Of a stretch of 64,000 nucleotides of DNA, positions 16,238 to 24,713 are shown in pieces (positions within the stretch are counted from its first letter, which is position 1; every line of letters starts with the position of its first letter). A program made the position numbers and the translations under genes. The DNA is from Thalassospira sp. HJ (GTDB lineage Bacteria > Pseudomonadota > Alphaproteobacteria > Rhodospirillales > Thalassospiraceae). The notes under the pieces were generated by a model. That model did no database searches and had not been told where the DNA came from. It saw only the letters and a program-made list of their open reading frames with translations. The DNA is taken from positions 124,001 to 188,000 of the forward strand of contig NZ_JYII01000003.1 in NCBI RefSeq assembly GCF_000948415.1, given 5' to 3'.

Positions 16238-17743
16238 TCAACCGTTGCCAAGTGCAATCCAGGTTGATTTGACTTCACAATATTTGTCCAGCGCATGCAA
16301 GGAACGGTCACGTCCGGTGCCGGACTGTTTGTAACCGCCAAACGGCATGGTGATCGATCCACCGTCCCAGCAATTGACCCAGACAAGACCCGAACGCAGT
16401 TTCTTTGCGGTCAGATGTGCCTTGTTGATATCGCTCGTCCAGACGGCGGCTGCCAGACCATATGGCGTATCATTTGCGGTCTGAACAGCTTCTTTCCAGT
16501 CCTTGACCGAAATAACCGACAGTACCGGGCCAAAGATTTCTTCCTTGGCGATCGTCATGTCGTTCTTGATGCCATCAAAGACGGTCGGCTCGACATAATA
16601 GCCACCAGATTCGGTGCGAACCCGCTTGCCACCAGTGCGCAGAACGCCGCCTTCGCTGGAGCCCTTTTCGATATAGCCAAGAACGCGGTTCATCTGGCTT
16701 TCATCAACAATCGCGCCCATCTGGCTTTGCGGATCAAGTGGATCGCCCGGCTGCATTTTCGCACCAGCCGCAATGACTTTTTCGATGAATTCGTCCTTGA
16801 TGCTTTCTTCGACAATCAGACGCGAACCAGCCGTACAGACCTCACCCTGGTTATAGAAGATACCACCCGCAGCAGCCGCTGCTGCTGCATCCATATCCGG
16901 GCAATCGGCCAGAACGATGTTCGGGCTTTTGCCACCGCATTCAAGCCAGACGCGCTTCATGTTCGACTGACCGGAATATTGCAAGAACAGCTTGCCGACT
17001 TCGCCAGAGCCAGTGAATGTTACGCAATCAACATCTTCATGCAGGCCAAGCGCCTTGCCCGCCGTCGGACCAAAGCCCGGAACAACGTTCAGAACACCTT
17101 CCGGAAGCCCTGCCTCAACTGCAATTTCCGCAACACGAAGAGCGGTCAGCGGTGATTGTTCCGCAGGCTTAAGGATGATGGAGTTCCCCATCGCCAGTGC
17201 CGGGCCAAGTTTCCAGACCGCCATCATCAGCGGGAAGTTCCATGGCACAACAGCGGCGACAACGCCAAGTGGTTCACGGGTGATCATGCCGATTTCATTC
17301 GGACCCGCCGGGGAGATTTCGTCATAGATCTTGTCGATCGCCTCGGCGTACCAGCGAATGCATTTGTAAGACAGCGGGATGTCATCGCGCGCTGCAAGCG
17401 TGATCGGCTTGCCCATATCAAGGCTTTCAAGCAAAGCCAGTTCAGCCGCGTTCTTTTCAAGCAGGTCGGCAAAATGCAGCAGGATCGCCTTGCGTTTTGC
17501 AGGGGCGGCTTCCGACCAGCTGCCCTTTTCAAACACGGCACGCGCAGAAGCCACCGCGCGGTTGACGTCTTCGACGTCGCATTCGGCAACCTTGGTCAGG
17601 ACCGATCCGTCACGCGGGCTGATGCAATCAAATGTCTTGCCCGAGGCCGCATCAACATAGGCACCGTTGATGAAGGCCTTGTTGCGGAAATCAAGGGCTT
17701 TGGCCTGTGCGGTCAACTGTTCAAAATTCATCGGATTGGTCAT
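16238..17743 (-). CDS. puuC: Gamma-glutamyl-gamma-aminobutyraldehyde dehydrogenase
   Basis: This NAD(P)-dependent aldehyde dehydrogenase of 501 residues has catalytic glutamate in LECGGKSP and catalytic cysteine in NQGEVCTAGSR. Also visible are VVPWNFPLMMAVWK and FGGYKQSGTGRDRSLHALDKY, which match PuuC-type enzymes. In the Puu pathway it oxidises gamma-glutamyl-gamma-aminobutyraldehyde; related enzymes also accept 3-aminopropionaldehyde and other aminoaldehydes. It lies in an operon with puuA and puuR. Confidence 0.9.
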   Translation of the reverse strand: MTNPMNFEQLTAQAKALDFRNKAFINGAYVDAASGKTFDCISPRDGSVLTKVAECDVEDVNRAVASARAVFEKGSWSEAAPAKRKAILLHFADLLEKNAAELALLESLDMGKPITLAARDDIPLSYKCIRWYAEAIDKIYDEISPAGPNEIGMITREPLGVVAAVVPWNFPLMMAVWKLGPALAMGNSIILKPAEQSPLTALRVAEIAVEAGLPEGVLNVVPGFGPTAGKALGLHEDVDCVTFTGSGEVGKLFLQYSGQSNMKRVWLECGGKSPNIVLADCPDMDAAAAAAAGGIFYNQGEVCTAGSRLIVEESIKDEFIEKVIAAGAKMQPGDPLDPQSQMGAIVDESQMNRVLGYIEKGSSEGGVLRTGGKRVRTESGGYYVEPTVFDGIKNDMTIAKEEIFGPVLSVISVKDWKEAVQTANDTPYGLAAAVWTSDINKAHLTAKKLRSGLVWVNCWDGGSITMPFGGYKQSGTGRDRSLHALDKYCEVKSTWIALGNG

Positions 17744-17837
17744 CGCAAGTCTCCTGACGGATGGCGCGTTTGGATATCTTCAAGAATGATTGTGGCGCAG
17801 GGCAGCCTTACAGGCACCCTGCCCAAACGATCTGTCA

Positions 17838-18386
17838 TCAATATGACGGAGGCGTCGCCGCACTGACGACTTCACATTCCCCGTCACCGACATTTCGAAA
17901 ACGATGCGGAATTTCCGCATTGAAGTAATAGGCATCGCCGGGACCAAGCACCTTGACCCGTTCACCGACGGTGACTTCAAGCTTGCCACGGACAACAACA
18001 CCGGCTTCCTCGCCCTTCTGGACAATCAGGTTGTCACCGGTATCCCCGCCCGCGGGGTATGTTTCATGCAGAACGCGCAGGTTACGGTCCTTGCGCGATG
18101 CCCCGACAAGACGCATCGACATCGTCCCATCAGAAAGTTCAACAAGGTCTTCTTTCCTGAAAAAGATTTCTTCACCGGTATCGAGATCGATGGTGAAGAA
18201 ATCAATCAGGCTCATGGGAATGCCGGCCAGAACCTTTGCCAGACTATCAACAGACGGGCTGACCCGGTTCTGTTCAATCGTCGAGATCGTGCTGTTTGTC
18301 ACCCCGGCACGGCGTGCCAGTTCACGTTGCGACAGCCCGTACATGCTGCGCACCGCCTTCAGACGATCCCCTACCTTTTGCGACAT
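17838..18386 (-). CDS. puuR: Putrescine-responsive repressor PuuR (XRE-cupin)
   Basis: This 182-residue regulator has an N-terminal HTH_3/XRE domain (about 8-62, with LSQRELARRAGVTNSTISTIE) and a C-terminal cupin (about 105-180). The length and layout equal E. coli PuuR (185 residues), which represses putrescine-use genes and is released by putrescine. It lies inside the operon it is expected to control, between puuA and puuC. Confidence 0.9.
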   Translation of the reverse strand: MSQKVGDRLKAVRSMYGLSQRELARRAGVTNSTISTIEQNRVSPSVDSLAKVLAGIPMSLIDFFTIDLDTGEEIFFRKEDLVELSDGTMSMRLVGASRKDRNLRVLHETYPAGGDTGDNLIVQKGEEAGVVVRGKLEVTVGERVKVLGPGDAYYFNAEIPHRFRNVGDGECEVVSAATPPSY

Positions 18387-18427
18387 TCCCGTCTTTTCCC
18401 TATTGAACTTATTCTTGTTTTGTTTGG

Positions 18428-19816
18428 TTAGACCGCGTCGAGATACCAGCGATATTCAAGCTGAGTCACCTCAGCGAAGAATTCGTCATATTCGGCACGA
18501 CGGCAGATATCAAAAACCTCGACAAAACGTTCGCCAAGATAGTCTTTGACGATATCGCCTTCGACAAACCGGTCGAGGGCAGAAATCATGCTGCGCGGGA
18601 CGATCTTGCCACCATGCTGCTCATAGCCGTTACCAACCGTCGGCTCACCCGGATCAAGCTTGTTCTTAAGGCCGTAATGCATCCCGGCCAAAACACATGC
18701 CAGCACCAGATACGGGTTGGCATCTGCCCCCGACACACGGTGTTCAACACGCGCAGCCTTCGGGCTGCCTGCCGGAATACGAAGGGCCACGGTGCGGTTA
18801 TTCAAACCCCAGTTCGGCGACATCGGCGCATAGGCCTTGTTCTGGAACCGGCGGAAGGAGTTCGGGTTGGGTGCAAAGATCGCCATGCTTTCAAACATGC
18901 TTTCCTGCAGGCCACCAATCGCAAAGCGCAGATTGTCCGAGACTTCCTCGCCGCCAACCGGTGACAGAACGTTGTTATCGTTCTCATCACGTAGCGACAC
19001 ATGGATATGCAGGCCATTGCCCGCCTGATCGGAATAAGGCTTTGCCATGAAGGTCGCGGTCACACCGTGATCCCAGGCAATACCCTTGACCACGCGCTTG
19101 AGCTGCATGGCGTGATCAGCAGCCAGCATCGGGTCGGTCACGTGACCAAGGTTGATTTCAAACTGCCCCGGGCCCGCTTCGGCAACGATGGTATCGGCCG
19201 GAATGCCCTGACGGTTAAGTTCGGCAACCGCATCATGCAGAACTTTTTCAAAATCCTCGATCTGTTGCAGGCCATAAACCTGCACACCATCAGATGCGAT
19301 CCCGCCACCCAACGGCTGCGGCGGCAACGGTTCGGCGGTTTTTTCATTCTGATCGGCAAGATAAAATTCAAGCTCAAGTGCCACTGTCGGATAAAAACCG
19401 TCTGCGGCCATGCGATCAACGACGCCTTGCAAGACATTGCGCGGATCGGCAAAGAAGCGGGTGCCATCAAGGTTGTGCAGGCTCATCATCACCTGAGCCA
19501 ACGGCAATTCACCATAAGGCACACGGCACAGGGTTCCCGGGATCGGTTTTGCCAGATTGTCCTGGTCACCGCTCGACCAAAGAAGGCCCGTACCTTCGGG
19601 GTTATCACCGGTAATATCCACCAGGCACATGGAGCCCGGCAGGGTTACACCCTCGGTAAAGCTTTTAAGGAATTTCTGTTTGCTGATTCGCTTGCCGCGA
19701 AACACGCCGTTAATGTCGGGAATGAGCAACTCAACAAGTTCGACATCCGGATTTTCTTCAAAGAAACGTTGGGCATCTGCCCTACTGTCTTCGACGAACG
19801 ACTTGTTCATCGTCAT
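18428..19816 (-). CDS. puuA: Gamma-glutamylputrescine synthetase
   Basis: This glutamine synthetase-family enzyme of 462 residues ligates glutamate to putrescine using ATP, the first step of the Puu pathway. Visible motifs are FMAKPYSDQAGNGLHIHVSL (ATP/glutamate site), NPNSFRRF, and the late arginine-rich segment RIPAGSPKAARVEHRVSGAD. The N-terminal VELLIPDINGVFRGKRI is typical of PuuA/GlnA3-type proteins rather than biosynthetic GlnA. It heads the puuA-puuR-puuC-ureohydrolase operon, divergent from the aminotransferase gene. Confidence 0.92.
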   Translation of the reverse strand: MTMNKSFVEDSRADAQRFFEENPDVELVELLIPDINGVFRGKRISKQKFLKSFTEGVTLPGSMCLVDITGDNPEGTGLLWSSGDQDNLAKPIPGTLCRVPYGELPLAQVMMSLHNLDGTRFFADPRNVLQGVVDRMAADGFYPTVALELEFYLADQNEKTAEPLPPQPLGGGIASDGVQVYGLQQIEDFEKVLHDAVAELNRQGIPADTIVAEAGPGQFEINLGHVTDPMLAADHAMQLKRVVKGIAWDHGVTATFMAKPYSDQAGNGLHIHVSLRDENDNNVLSPVGGEEVSDNLRFAIGGLQESMFESMAIFAPNPNSFRRFQNKAYAPMSPNWGLNNRTVALRIPAGSPKAARVEHRVSGADANPYLVLACVLAGMHYGLKNKLDPGEPTVGNGYEQHGGKIVPRSMISALDRFVEGDIVKDYLGERFVEVFDICRRAEYDEFFAEVTQLEYRWYLDAV

Positions 19817-19892
19817 ATACTCCCAGAAAAGGCCTATTCTTAATCAGCTGGCATCGTGCCGCGCCGGATTGCCTCGGTCAAGCCCCTTCGTT

Positions 19893-20075
19893 CGATATAT
19901 CGTGCAAATCGTGCAACGCACAATTTTCTGGAGCGCCGTCGTAACGTCCGTGCAGAGCGATCCATATCAACCGCCAGATAACAAAAACCAACCTTGAACT
20001 CCTCAAAAAGATAGTCGAAGAATCCTCTTGCAAAGGTGTTCAAAAAAACGAACACTAACGCCAGATGTTCAACAT
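19893..20075. promoter_or_regulatory. Divergent puuA / aminotransferase control region with TGTTCA half-sites
   Basis: Several symmetric elements lie here. A perfect dyad GTGTTC-N8-GAACAC spans 20036-20055, and the 11-bp palindrome ATGTTCAACAT spans 20065-20075. The palindrome CGATATATCG is at 19893-19902, followed by two direct CGTGCAA repeats 9 bp apart. TGTTCA is the reverse complement of the TGAACA part of the E. coli PuuR site, and two copies lie 29 bp apart. PuuR binding here is plausible but unproven. Confidence 0.45.
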
Positions 20076-20115
20076 ATCGCACGAAAGCAGAGCAGCCCCG
20101 CTGCCAGGAGACGTT

Positions 20116-21486
20116 ATGAATAATTTCGACAAAACTGCCTATTGGCAGGACATTGATCAGGCCCACCACATCCATCCGTTCACCGATACGGCGGATCTGA
20201 ACAATCGTGGGACCCGCGTCATCACACGTGCCGAAGGCGTCTTTATCGAGGATTCCAACGGCAAGCGCTATCTCGATGGCATGGCTGGCCTTTGGTGCGT
20301 GAATATCGGCTATGGCCGCAAGGAACTGGCCGAAGCTGCCTATAAGCAGATGCTTGAACTGCCCTATTACAACAACTTCTTCCAGTGCGCGAACACCCCG
20401 GCGATCGAGCTTTCCAAGGTTCTTGCCGAAATCACGACAGAAGGCCTGAACCACGTGTTCTATGCCAACTCCGGCTCGGAAGCGAACGACACGGTTGTCC
20501 GTATGGTTCATCAGTACTGGAACCTTAAGGGTAAACCGGAACGCACCCACATCATCAGCCGCAAGAACGCCTATCACGGCTCCACCGTTGCCGGTGCGTC
20601 GCTTGGCGGGATGTCGGGCATGCATTCGCAGGGCGGTGCGCTGGTGCGCGACATCGTTCATATCGACCAGCCTTACTGGTATGGCGAAGGTGGCGATCAT
20701 ACCCCGGAAGAATTCGGTCTGATCGCGGCGCGCAAGCTTGAAGAAAAGATCGAGGAAATCGGTGCAGACCGCGTTGGTGCCTTTATCGGTGAACCGATCC
20801 AGGGTGCTGGTGGCGTGATCATTCCGCCGTCGACCTACTGGCCGGAAATTCAACGTATCTGTAAGAAATACGACATTCTGCTGATTGCTGATGAAGTCAT
20901 TTGCGGCTTTGGCCGTACCGGCGAATGGTTCGGCAGCGACACCTTTGGCATCAAGCCGGACCTGATGCCGATGGCAAAGGGCATGTCTTCGGGTTATCTG
21001 CCGATTTCAGCTGTCATGGTTGGTGATCGGGTGGCCGACGTTCTGATCAATGAATGCGGTGAATTCACCCATGGCTTCACCTATTCCGGTCATCCAGCCT
21101 GTGCGGCCGTGGCCCTTGAAAACATCCGCATCATGCGCGAAGAAAAAATGGTCGAACGCGTCAAGGACGAGATCGCACCTTATTTTGCCAAGGCGCTTAA
21201 AACCCTTGAAGACCATCCGCTGGTCGGTGCGGTTGAAACGATTGGCCTGATTGCCGGCATGCCGCTGGTCGATGACAAGAAAACCCGCAAAGGTTTCGAC
21301 AAGCCGGGAACCGTTGGCACCATGTGCCGTGATGCCTGCGTTGCCAATGGCGTGATCATGCGCGCATGTGGTGATCGCATGGTTCTGTCCCCGCCGCTTT
21401 GCATCACCAAGGAAGAAATCGACGAGCTGATCAAACGTGCGCGTGCCGCCTTTGACGAGACCGCGAAAAAACTCGGCAAAATGTAA
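20116..21486 (+). CDS. spuC: Putrescine-pyruvate-type aminotransferase (SpuC family)
   Basis: This class III PLP aminotransferase has 456 residues from the chosen start (AGGAG at 20106-20110), the same length as Pseudomonas SpuC. Long matching stretches include HHIHPFTD, YLDGMAGLWCVNIGYGR, NHVFYANSGSEANDTVVRM and ADEVICGFGRTGEWFGS. The PLP lysine is in MPMAKGMSSGYLP. It probably transfers the amino group of putrescine, or of another diamine or monoamine, to pyruvate, giving aminobutyraldehyde. With PuuA/PuuB it provides a second, transaminase route. It is transcribed divergently from puuA. Confidence 0.88.
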   Translation: MNNFDKTAYWQDIDQAHHIHPFTDTADLNNRGTRVITRAEGVFIEDSNGKRYLDGMAGLWCVNIGYGRKELAEAAYKQMLELPYYNNFFQCANTPAIELSKVLAEITTEGLNHVFYANSGSEANDTVVRMVHQYWNLKGKPERTHIISRKNAYHGSTVAGASLGGMSGMHSQGGALVRDIVHIDQPYWYGEGGDHTPEEFGLIAARKLEEKIEEIGADRVGAFIGEPIQGAGGVIIPPSTYWPEIQRICKKYDILLIADEVICGFGRTGEWFGSDTFGIKPDLMPMAKGMSSGYLPISAVMVGDRVADVLINECGEFTHGFTYSGHPACAAVALENIRIMREEKMVERVKDEIAPYFAKALKTLEDHPLVGAVETIGLIAGMPLVDDKKTRKGFDKPGTVGTMCRDACVANGVIMRACGDRMVLSPPLCITKEEIDELIKRARAAFDETAKKLGKM

Positions 21487-21513
21487 TCAACACCTGATTA
21501 CAATCGCTTAACC

Positions 21514-21550
21514 AAATACCCGGCATGAGCTATCATCGCCGGGTATTTCG
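21514..21550 (+). terminator. Terminator after the aminotransferase gene
   Basis: A perfect 11-bp stem, AAATACCCGGC (21514-21524) and GCCGGGTATTT (21538-21548), has a 13-nt loop. The T residues are part of the stem end. Confidence 0.8.
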
Positions 21551-21646
21551 GTTATAAAGTCCCACTGAACGCCCCACCCACATCATGCCTGCCCCACAGG
21601 CAACTTACATAAGCCCCGAACACCCAGACACCCAAAAGAGCCCACC

Positions 21647-22996
21647 ATGCTAAAACGCATTTATCAGCCCGCCGCCTATCGCACAGACACCCTGCCTGAC
21701 AGCTATTGGGTCGAAAGCGCATCGCCCCTTCCCGCCTGTGAAACCCTGCCCGAAGAAGGTCAGCTTAAAGCCGACATCGCCATCATCGGTGGTGGCTATT
21801 GCGGCCTGTCAGCAGCATTGGAACTGGCAAAAAATGGTGCGGATGTTGCGGTATTTGATACCGGTCGATCCGGCTGGGGTGCGTCTGGGCGCAATGGTGG
21901 ATTTTGCTGCATGGGTGGCAGCGGCAAGGGATTTGGCCAACTGGCAAAAACTTTTGGCGATGATGCGGTCAAACAGTTCGCCCGCCATCAGCGCGATGCC
22001 ATAAATCTGGTTGAGCAGCGCCTGAGTTCCTGGAACATTGACGCCGACCGCCATTCGAACGGCGAAGTGGTTCTGGCCCATAAACCCAACCGGGTGGCAG
22101 AGCTTAAGCACGAAGCCGAGGAACTCGCCCATTTCACCAACATCAAGACCGAGTTTCTCGATCGTGATGCATTGCATGAACGCGGGCTGCATGCCGCCGA
22201 AACCTTTGGCGGATTGCATGTCAAAGCGGGCTTTGGCATCAACCCGATGAAATATGTCGCCGGCCTGCATGAACAATGCGTGCGCGCCGGTGTTCGGATA
22301 TTCGAACAGGCCACCATCGAACGGTTCGAGGAAGATGGCGATATCTATCGTCTGCATGCCGGCAACACCCGGATCAGTGCCAACAAGATCGTCATCGCCA
22401 CCAATGGCTATAGCGCGGAAAACCTGCCTGACTGGATTGGCGGGCGCCTGATGCCGGTCTTTTCCGGTATCCTGATTACCCGCCCACTCCGCGAGGAAGA
22501 ACTGGCCAATCAGGGCTGGACGAGCGATCTGATGGCGTTTGATAGCCGCATTCTGCTGCATTATTTCCGCAAGCTTCCCGACAATCGTTTCCTGTTTGGG
22601 GGACGCGGCGGCATTACCGCAACGCCCAAGGCCTTTGCGGCGGGCAAACGTGACCTTCTTGATAACTTCAAACGCATGTTCCCGGCCTGGGCTGATGTCG
22701 CCTTTACCCATCACTGGAACGGGCTTGCCTGCCTGTCACAAAGCTGGCGGCCTTTTATCGGAAGGGTTCCGGGCCATCATGATGTCTGGACGGCCCTTGC
22801 CTGGCATGGCAACGGGGTTGCGATGGCAAGCCTGGGTGGCAAGCTTCTGGCCGAACGCATGCTGGGCATCAGTGATGATGAGGATATCGGGGCTGTGATG
22901 ACCACACCAATGGGTAAATTCCCGATGCCGGCATTGCGCCGCGTGGCTCGTTCAATCGGCTATCGTTATTACGGCCTGCACGACCGGTTTGCCTGA
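21647..22996 (+). CDS. FAD-dependent amine/amino-acid oxidoreductase (DAO family)
   Basis: This 449-residue flavoprotein has the dinucleotide motif IAIIGGGYCGLSAALELA (about 45-62), GWGASGRNGGFCC, and a C-terminal LAWHGNGVAMASLGG second FAD contact. This is the PuuB/OrdL-type DAO pattern, but the genuine PuuB match in the window is the other copy at 24714-26030. The protein probably oxidises an amine or N-substituted amino acid linked to polyamine use. It is separated from the aminotransferase gene by a terminator, so it has its own promoter. The substrate is unknown. Confidence 0.82.
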   Translation: MLKRIYQPAAYRTDTLPDSYWVESASPLPACETLPEEGQLKADIAIIGGGYCGLSAALELAKNGADVAVFDTGRSGWGASGRNGGFCCMGGSGKGFGQLAKTFGDDAVKQFARHQRDAINLVEQRLSSWNIDADRHSNGEVVLAHKPNRVAELKHEAEELAHFTNIKTEFLDRDALHERGLHAAETFGGLHVKAGFGINPMKYVAGLHEQCVRAGVRIFEQATIERFEEDGDIYRLHAGNTRISANKIVIATNGYSAENLPDWIGGRLMPVFSGILITRPLREEELANQGWTSDLMAFDSRILLHYFRKLPDNRFLFGGRGGITATPKAFAAGKRDLLDNFKRMFPAWADVAFTHHWNGLACLSQSWRPFIGRVPGHHDVWTALAWHGNGVAMASLGGKLLAERMLGISDDEDIGAVMTTPMGKFPMPALRRVARSIGYRYYGLHDRFA

Positions 22997-23116
22997 TCAG
23001 CCCGGTTCGTTTCGGTGATCTGTTTGCGTTCGGTGATAAAGTGACATATGTCATGTCCCGGGTTCGCTTTATGAATTAAAGCAATTCCAGTTGATGCGCA
23101 GAACAGGCCAAAAATC

Positions 23117-23602
23117 ATGTCCGAGAAACAGCCAACCCTTGCCGAAATCAAGGAACGCCGCGAAATCGCAACGCGCCGTATCAAGGAAGATACCGGCATT
23201 GATACGGACATGATCAAAAACATCGTGCATGGCTTTTACGCCAAGGTGCGTGATGACGAACTTCTTGGCCCGGTGTTTGAGGAAAAGGTCGAGAACTGGG
23301 ACCATCATCTTGATCGCATGGTGATGTTCTGGTCATCGGTGGCGCTTGCCACCGGGCACTATGACGGCCGCCCGATGCAAAAGCATTTGCCGCTTAAAAT
23401 CACGCGTCATCATTTTGACCGCTGGCTGCAGCTATTTGCGCAGACGCTGTCGGAATATTGCGATGAACCGGCCGCCAAGCATTTCATGGAACGCGCGCTT
23501 CGCATTGCGTCGAGCTTTGAAATCGGCATTGCCGCCCATAATGGCGTGATCCTGTCAAAGGGCGAACGATACGATCCGGTATCAAGCTGGGAACCAAACT
23601 GA
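23117..23602 (+). CDS. Group III truncated hemoglobin
   Basis: This 161-residue globin has the group III (TrHbIII) pattern: FYAKVRDDELLGPVF in the B/C region, WDHHLDRMVMFWSSVALATGHYDGRPMQKHLPL, and the F-helix HHFDRWLQLF that supplies the proximal histidine. Such proteins bind heme and oxygen, NO or peroxide in microaerobic or nitrosative conditions; the precise role varies. It stands alone between two unrelated genes. Confidence 0.88.
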   Translation: MSEKQPTLAEIKERREIATRRIKEDTGIDTDMIKNIVHGFYAKVRDDELLGPVFEEKVENWDHHLDRMVMFWSSVALATGHYDGRPMQKHLPLKITRHHFDRWLQLFAQTLSEYCDEPAAKHFMERALRIASSFEIGIAAHNGVILSKGERYDPVSSWEPN

Positions 23603-23946
23603 TCCCCGAACGTTACGTCATCAAGGCTATTTAACCACGCCGCCCGGATTAAGGGTTGCGAAGCCTTTTGTCAGTTACATTGACAAATTGAATCGATTGC
23701 GATTTCATTTGGTTATGGGGAATGCTGGAACACTGCGAAGATACAGATCTGATCGCGACGTCCGAAGGACGCGCCACAATATGGCACCCGGCATTCAAAC
23801 AATCGGAGCTATCTGGCCAACCACCCCGACCCTTGATGGTTCGGGTGGCGCAGCGCGTGCGGCACGGTGCCAGCAATACGTTTTTCAGTCCGGTTGTTCC
23901 CGACATTTTCGACGAGACTTGAGACGACGAAACGGAGATACCGGAC
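23603..23946. other. Gene-poor gap with a doubtful 66-codon reading frame
   Basis: This gap of about 344 bp has no recognised gene. A plus-strand reading frame at 23722-23922 (66 codons) begins just after a GGGGA stretch, but it has no family resemblance and no hydrophobic segment. The region also carries the ribosome binding site (CGGAGA) of the following gene. I do not call the short frame as a gene. Confidence 0.4.
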
Positions 23947-24693
23947 ATGTGGTCAGTGATCACTCTTATTGTCATTTTGCTGATTGGCGTTATCGCCTAC
24001 ACGATTTATGGCCATCGCCATCATCTGACCCCAAGCAAGGGCAAAAAGATCAATCTGTCAGAACGCCCCAATAGCGCGCTTCTGATTGTTGACCTGCAAG
24101 AGGATTTCACCAACGCAACCGGCAAGAATGCCTATGCCCCTGATATGGTCGAAAAGCTGATTGCAGCGATCAATGATCTTGTTCAAACCGCCAATGCCAA
24201 CGGATCGCCGGTGATTTCGATCCGCCAAACCTTCCGTGGCTGGTATATGAACTTCCTGATGAAGCTTTTGAATAAAGGCCGTGGCAACCCGAAATCCAAG
24301 GGGCTTGACCTTGATGCCCGCGTCAATGGTGATATCGACCATGATATCGTCAAATCCCGCGCCGACGGCTTTAGCGAGCCGGAGCTTGACCGCGTGCTGG
24401 ATCGCCAGAAGGTTGGCAAACTGATCATTGTTGGCCTGGACGGGGATTACTGTGTCAAGGCGACCATGCAGGCCGCCCTTAACCGTGGCTACGAGGTATC
24501 GTTTAGCGATGCGACGACACTCGCACTCAAACCCAACAGCTGGAAGAAAACCAAATCCAAGCTGACCGCAGGCGGTGCGTCTGACGGTTTGGGTGTCTCG
24601 ACACCGACAGCCGACAATGACGAAAATTCTGATCGCGCTGATGAACGCGAACGAGAGCGCGAGACCGAAAATCGCAGCCGCGACACAGCGTAA
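23947..24693 (+). CDS. Membrane-anchored isochorismatase-family cysteine hydrolase
   Basis: This 248-residue protein has an N-terminal transmembrane segment (3-21) and an isochorismatase-like domain (about 42-190). The catalytic triad D49 (VDLQEDF), K136 (DIVKSRADGFS) and C169 (GLDGDYCVKAT) is complete. The C-terminal tail of about 45 residues is strongly charged, with alternating Glu, Arg and Asp, and probably disordered. Family members hydrolyse amides or vinyl ethers; no substrate can be assigned. The membrane anchor is unusual for this mostly soluble family. The gene converges with puuB. Confidence 0.85.
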   Translation: MWSVITLIVILLIGVIAYTIYGHRHHLTPSKGKKINLSERPNSALLIVDLQEDFTNATGKNAYAPDMVEKLIAAINDLVQTANANGSPVISIRQTFRGWYMNFLMKLLNKGRGNPKSKGLDLDARVNGDIDHDIVKSRADGFSEPELDRVLDRQKVGKLIIVGLDGDYCVKATMQAALNRGYEVSFSDATTLALKPNSWKKTKSKLTAGGASDGLGVSTPTADNDENSDRADERERERETENRSRDTA

Positions 24694-24713
24694 ATCGCGG
24701 CTGCATCGTCGTC

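Noticed and set aside
17793-17824. GGGCAG/CTGCCC inverted repeat between puuR and puuC
   Set aside because: Only 6 bp of pairing with a long loop and no T-run; too weak to call as terminator or operator.
23722-23922. 66-codon plus-strand frame between the globin and isochorismatase genes
   Set aside because: No family resemblance, no membrane or metal-binding pattern, and only a poor ribosome binding site; length is within chance for this GC content.
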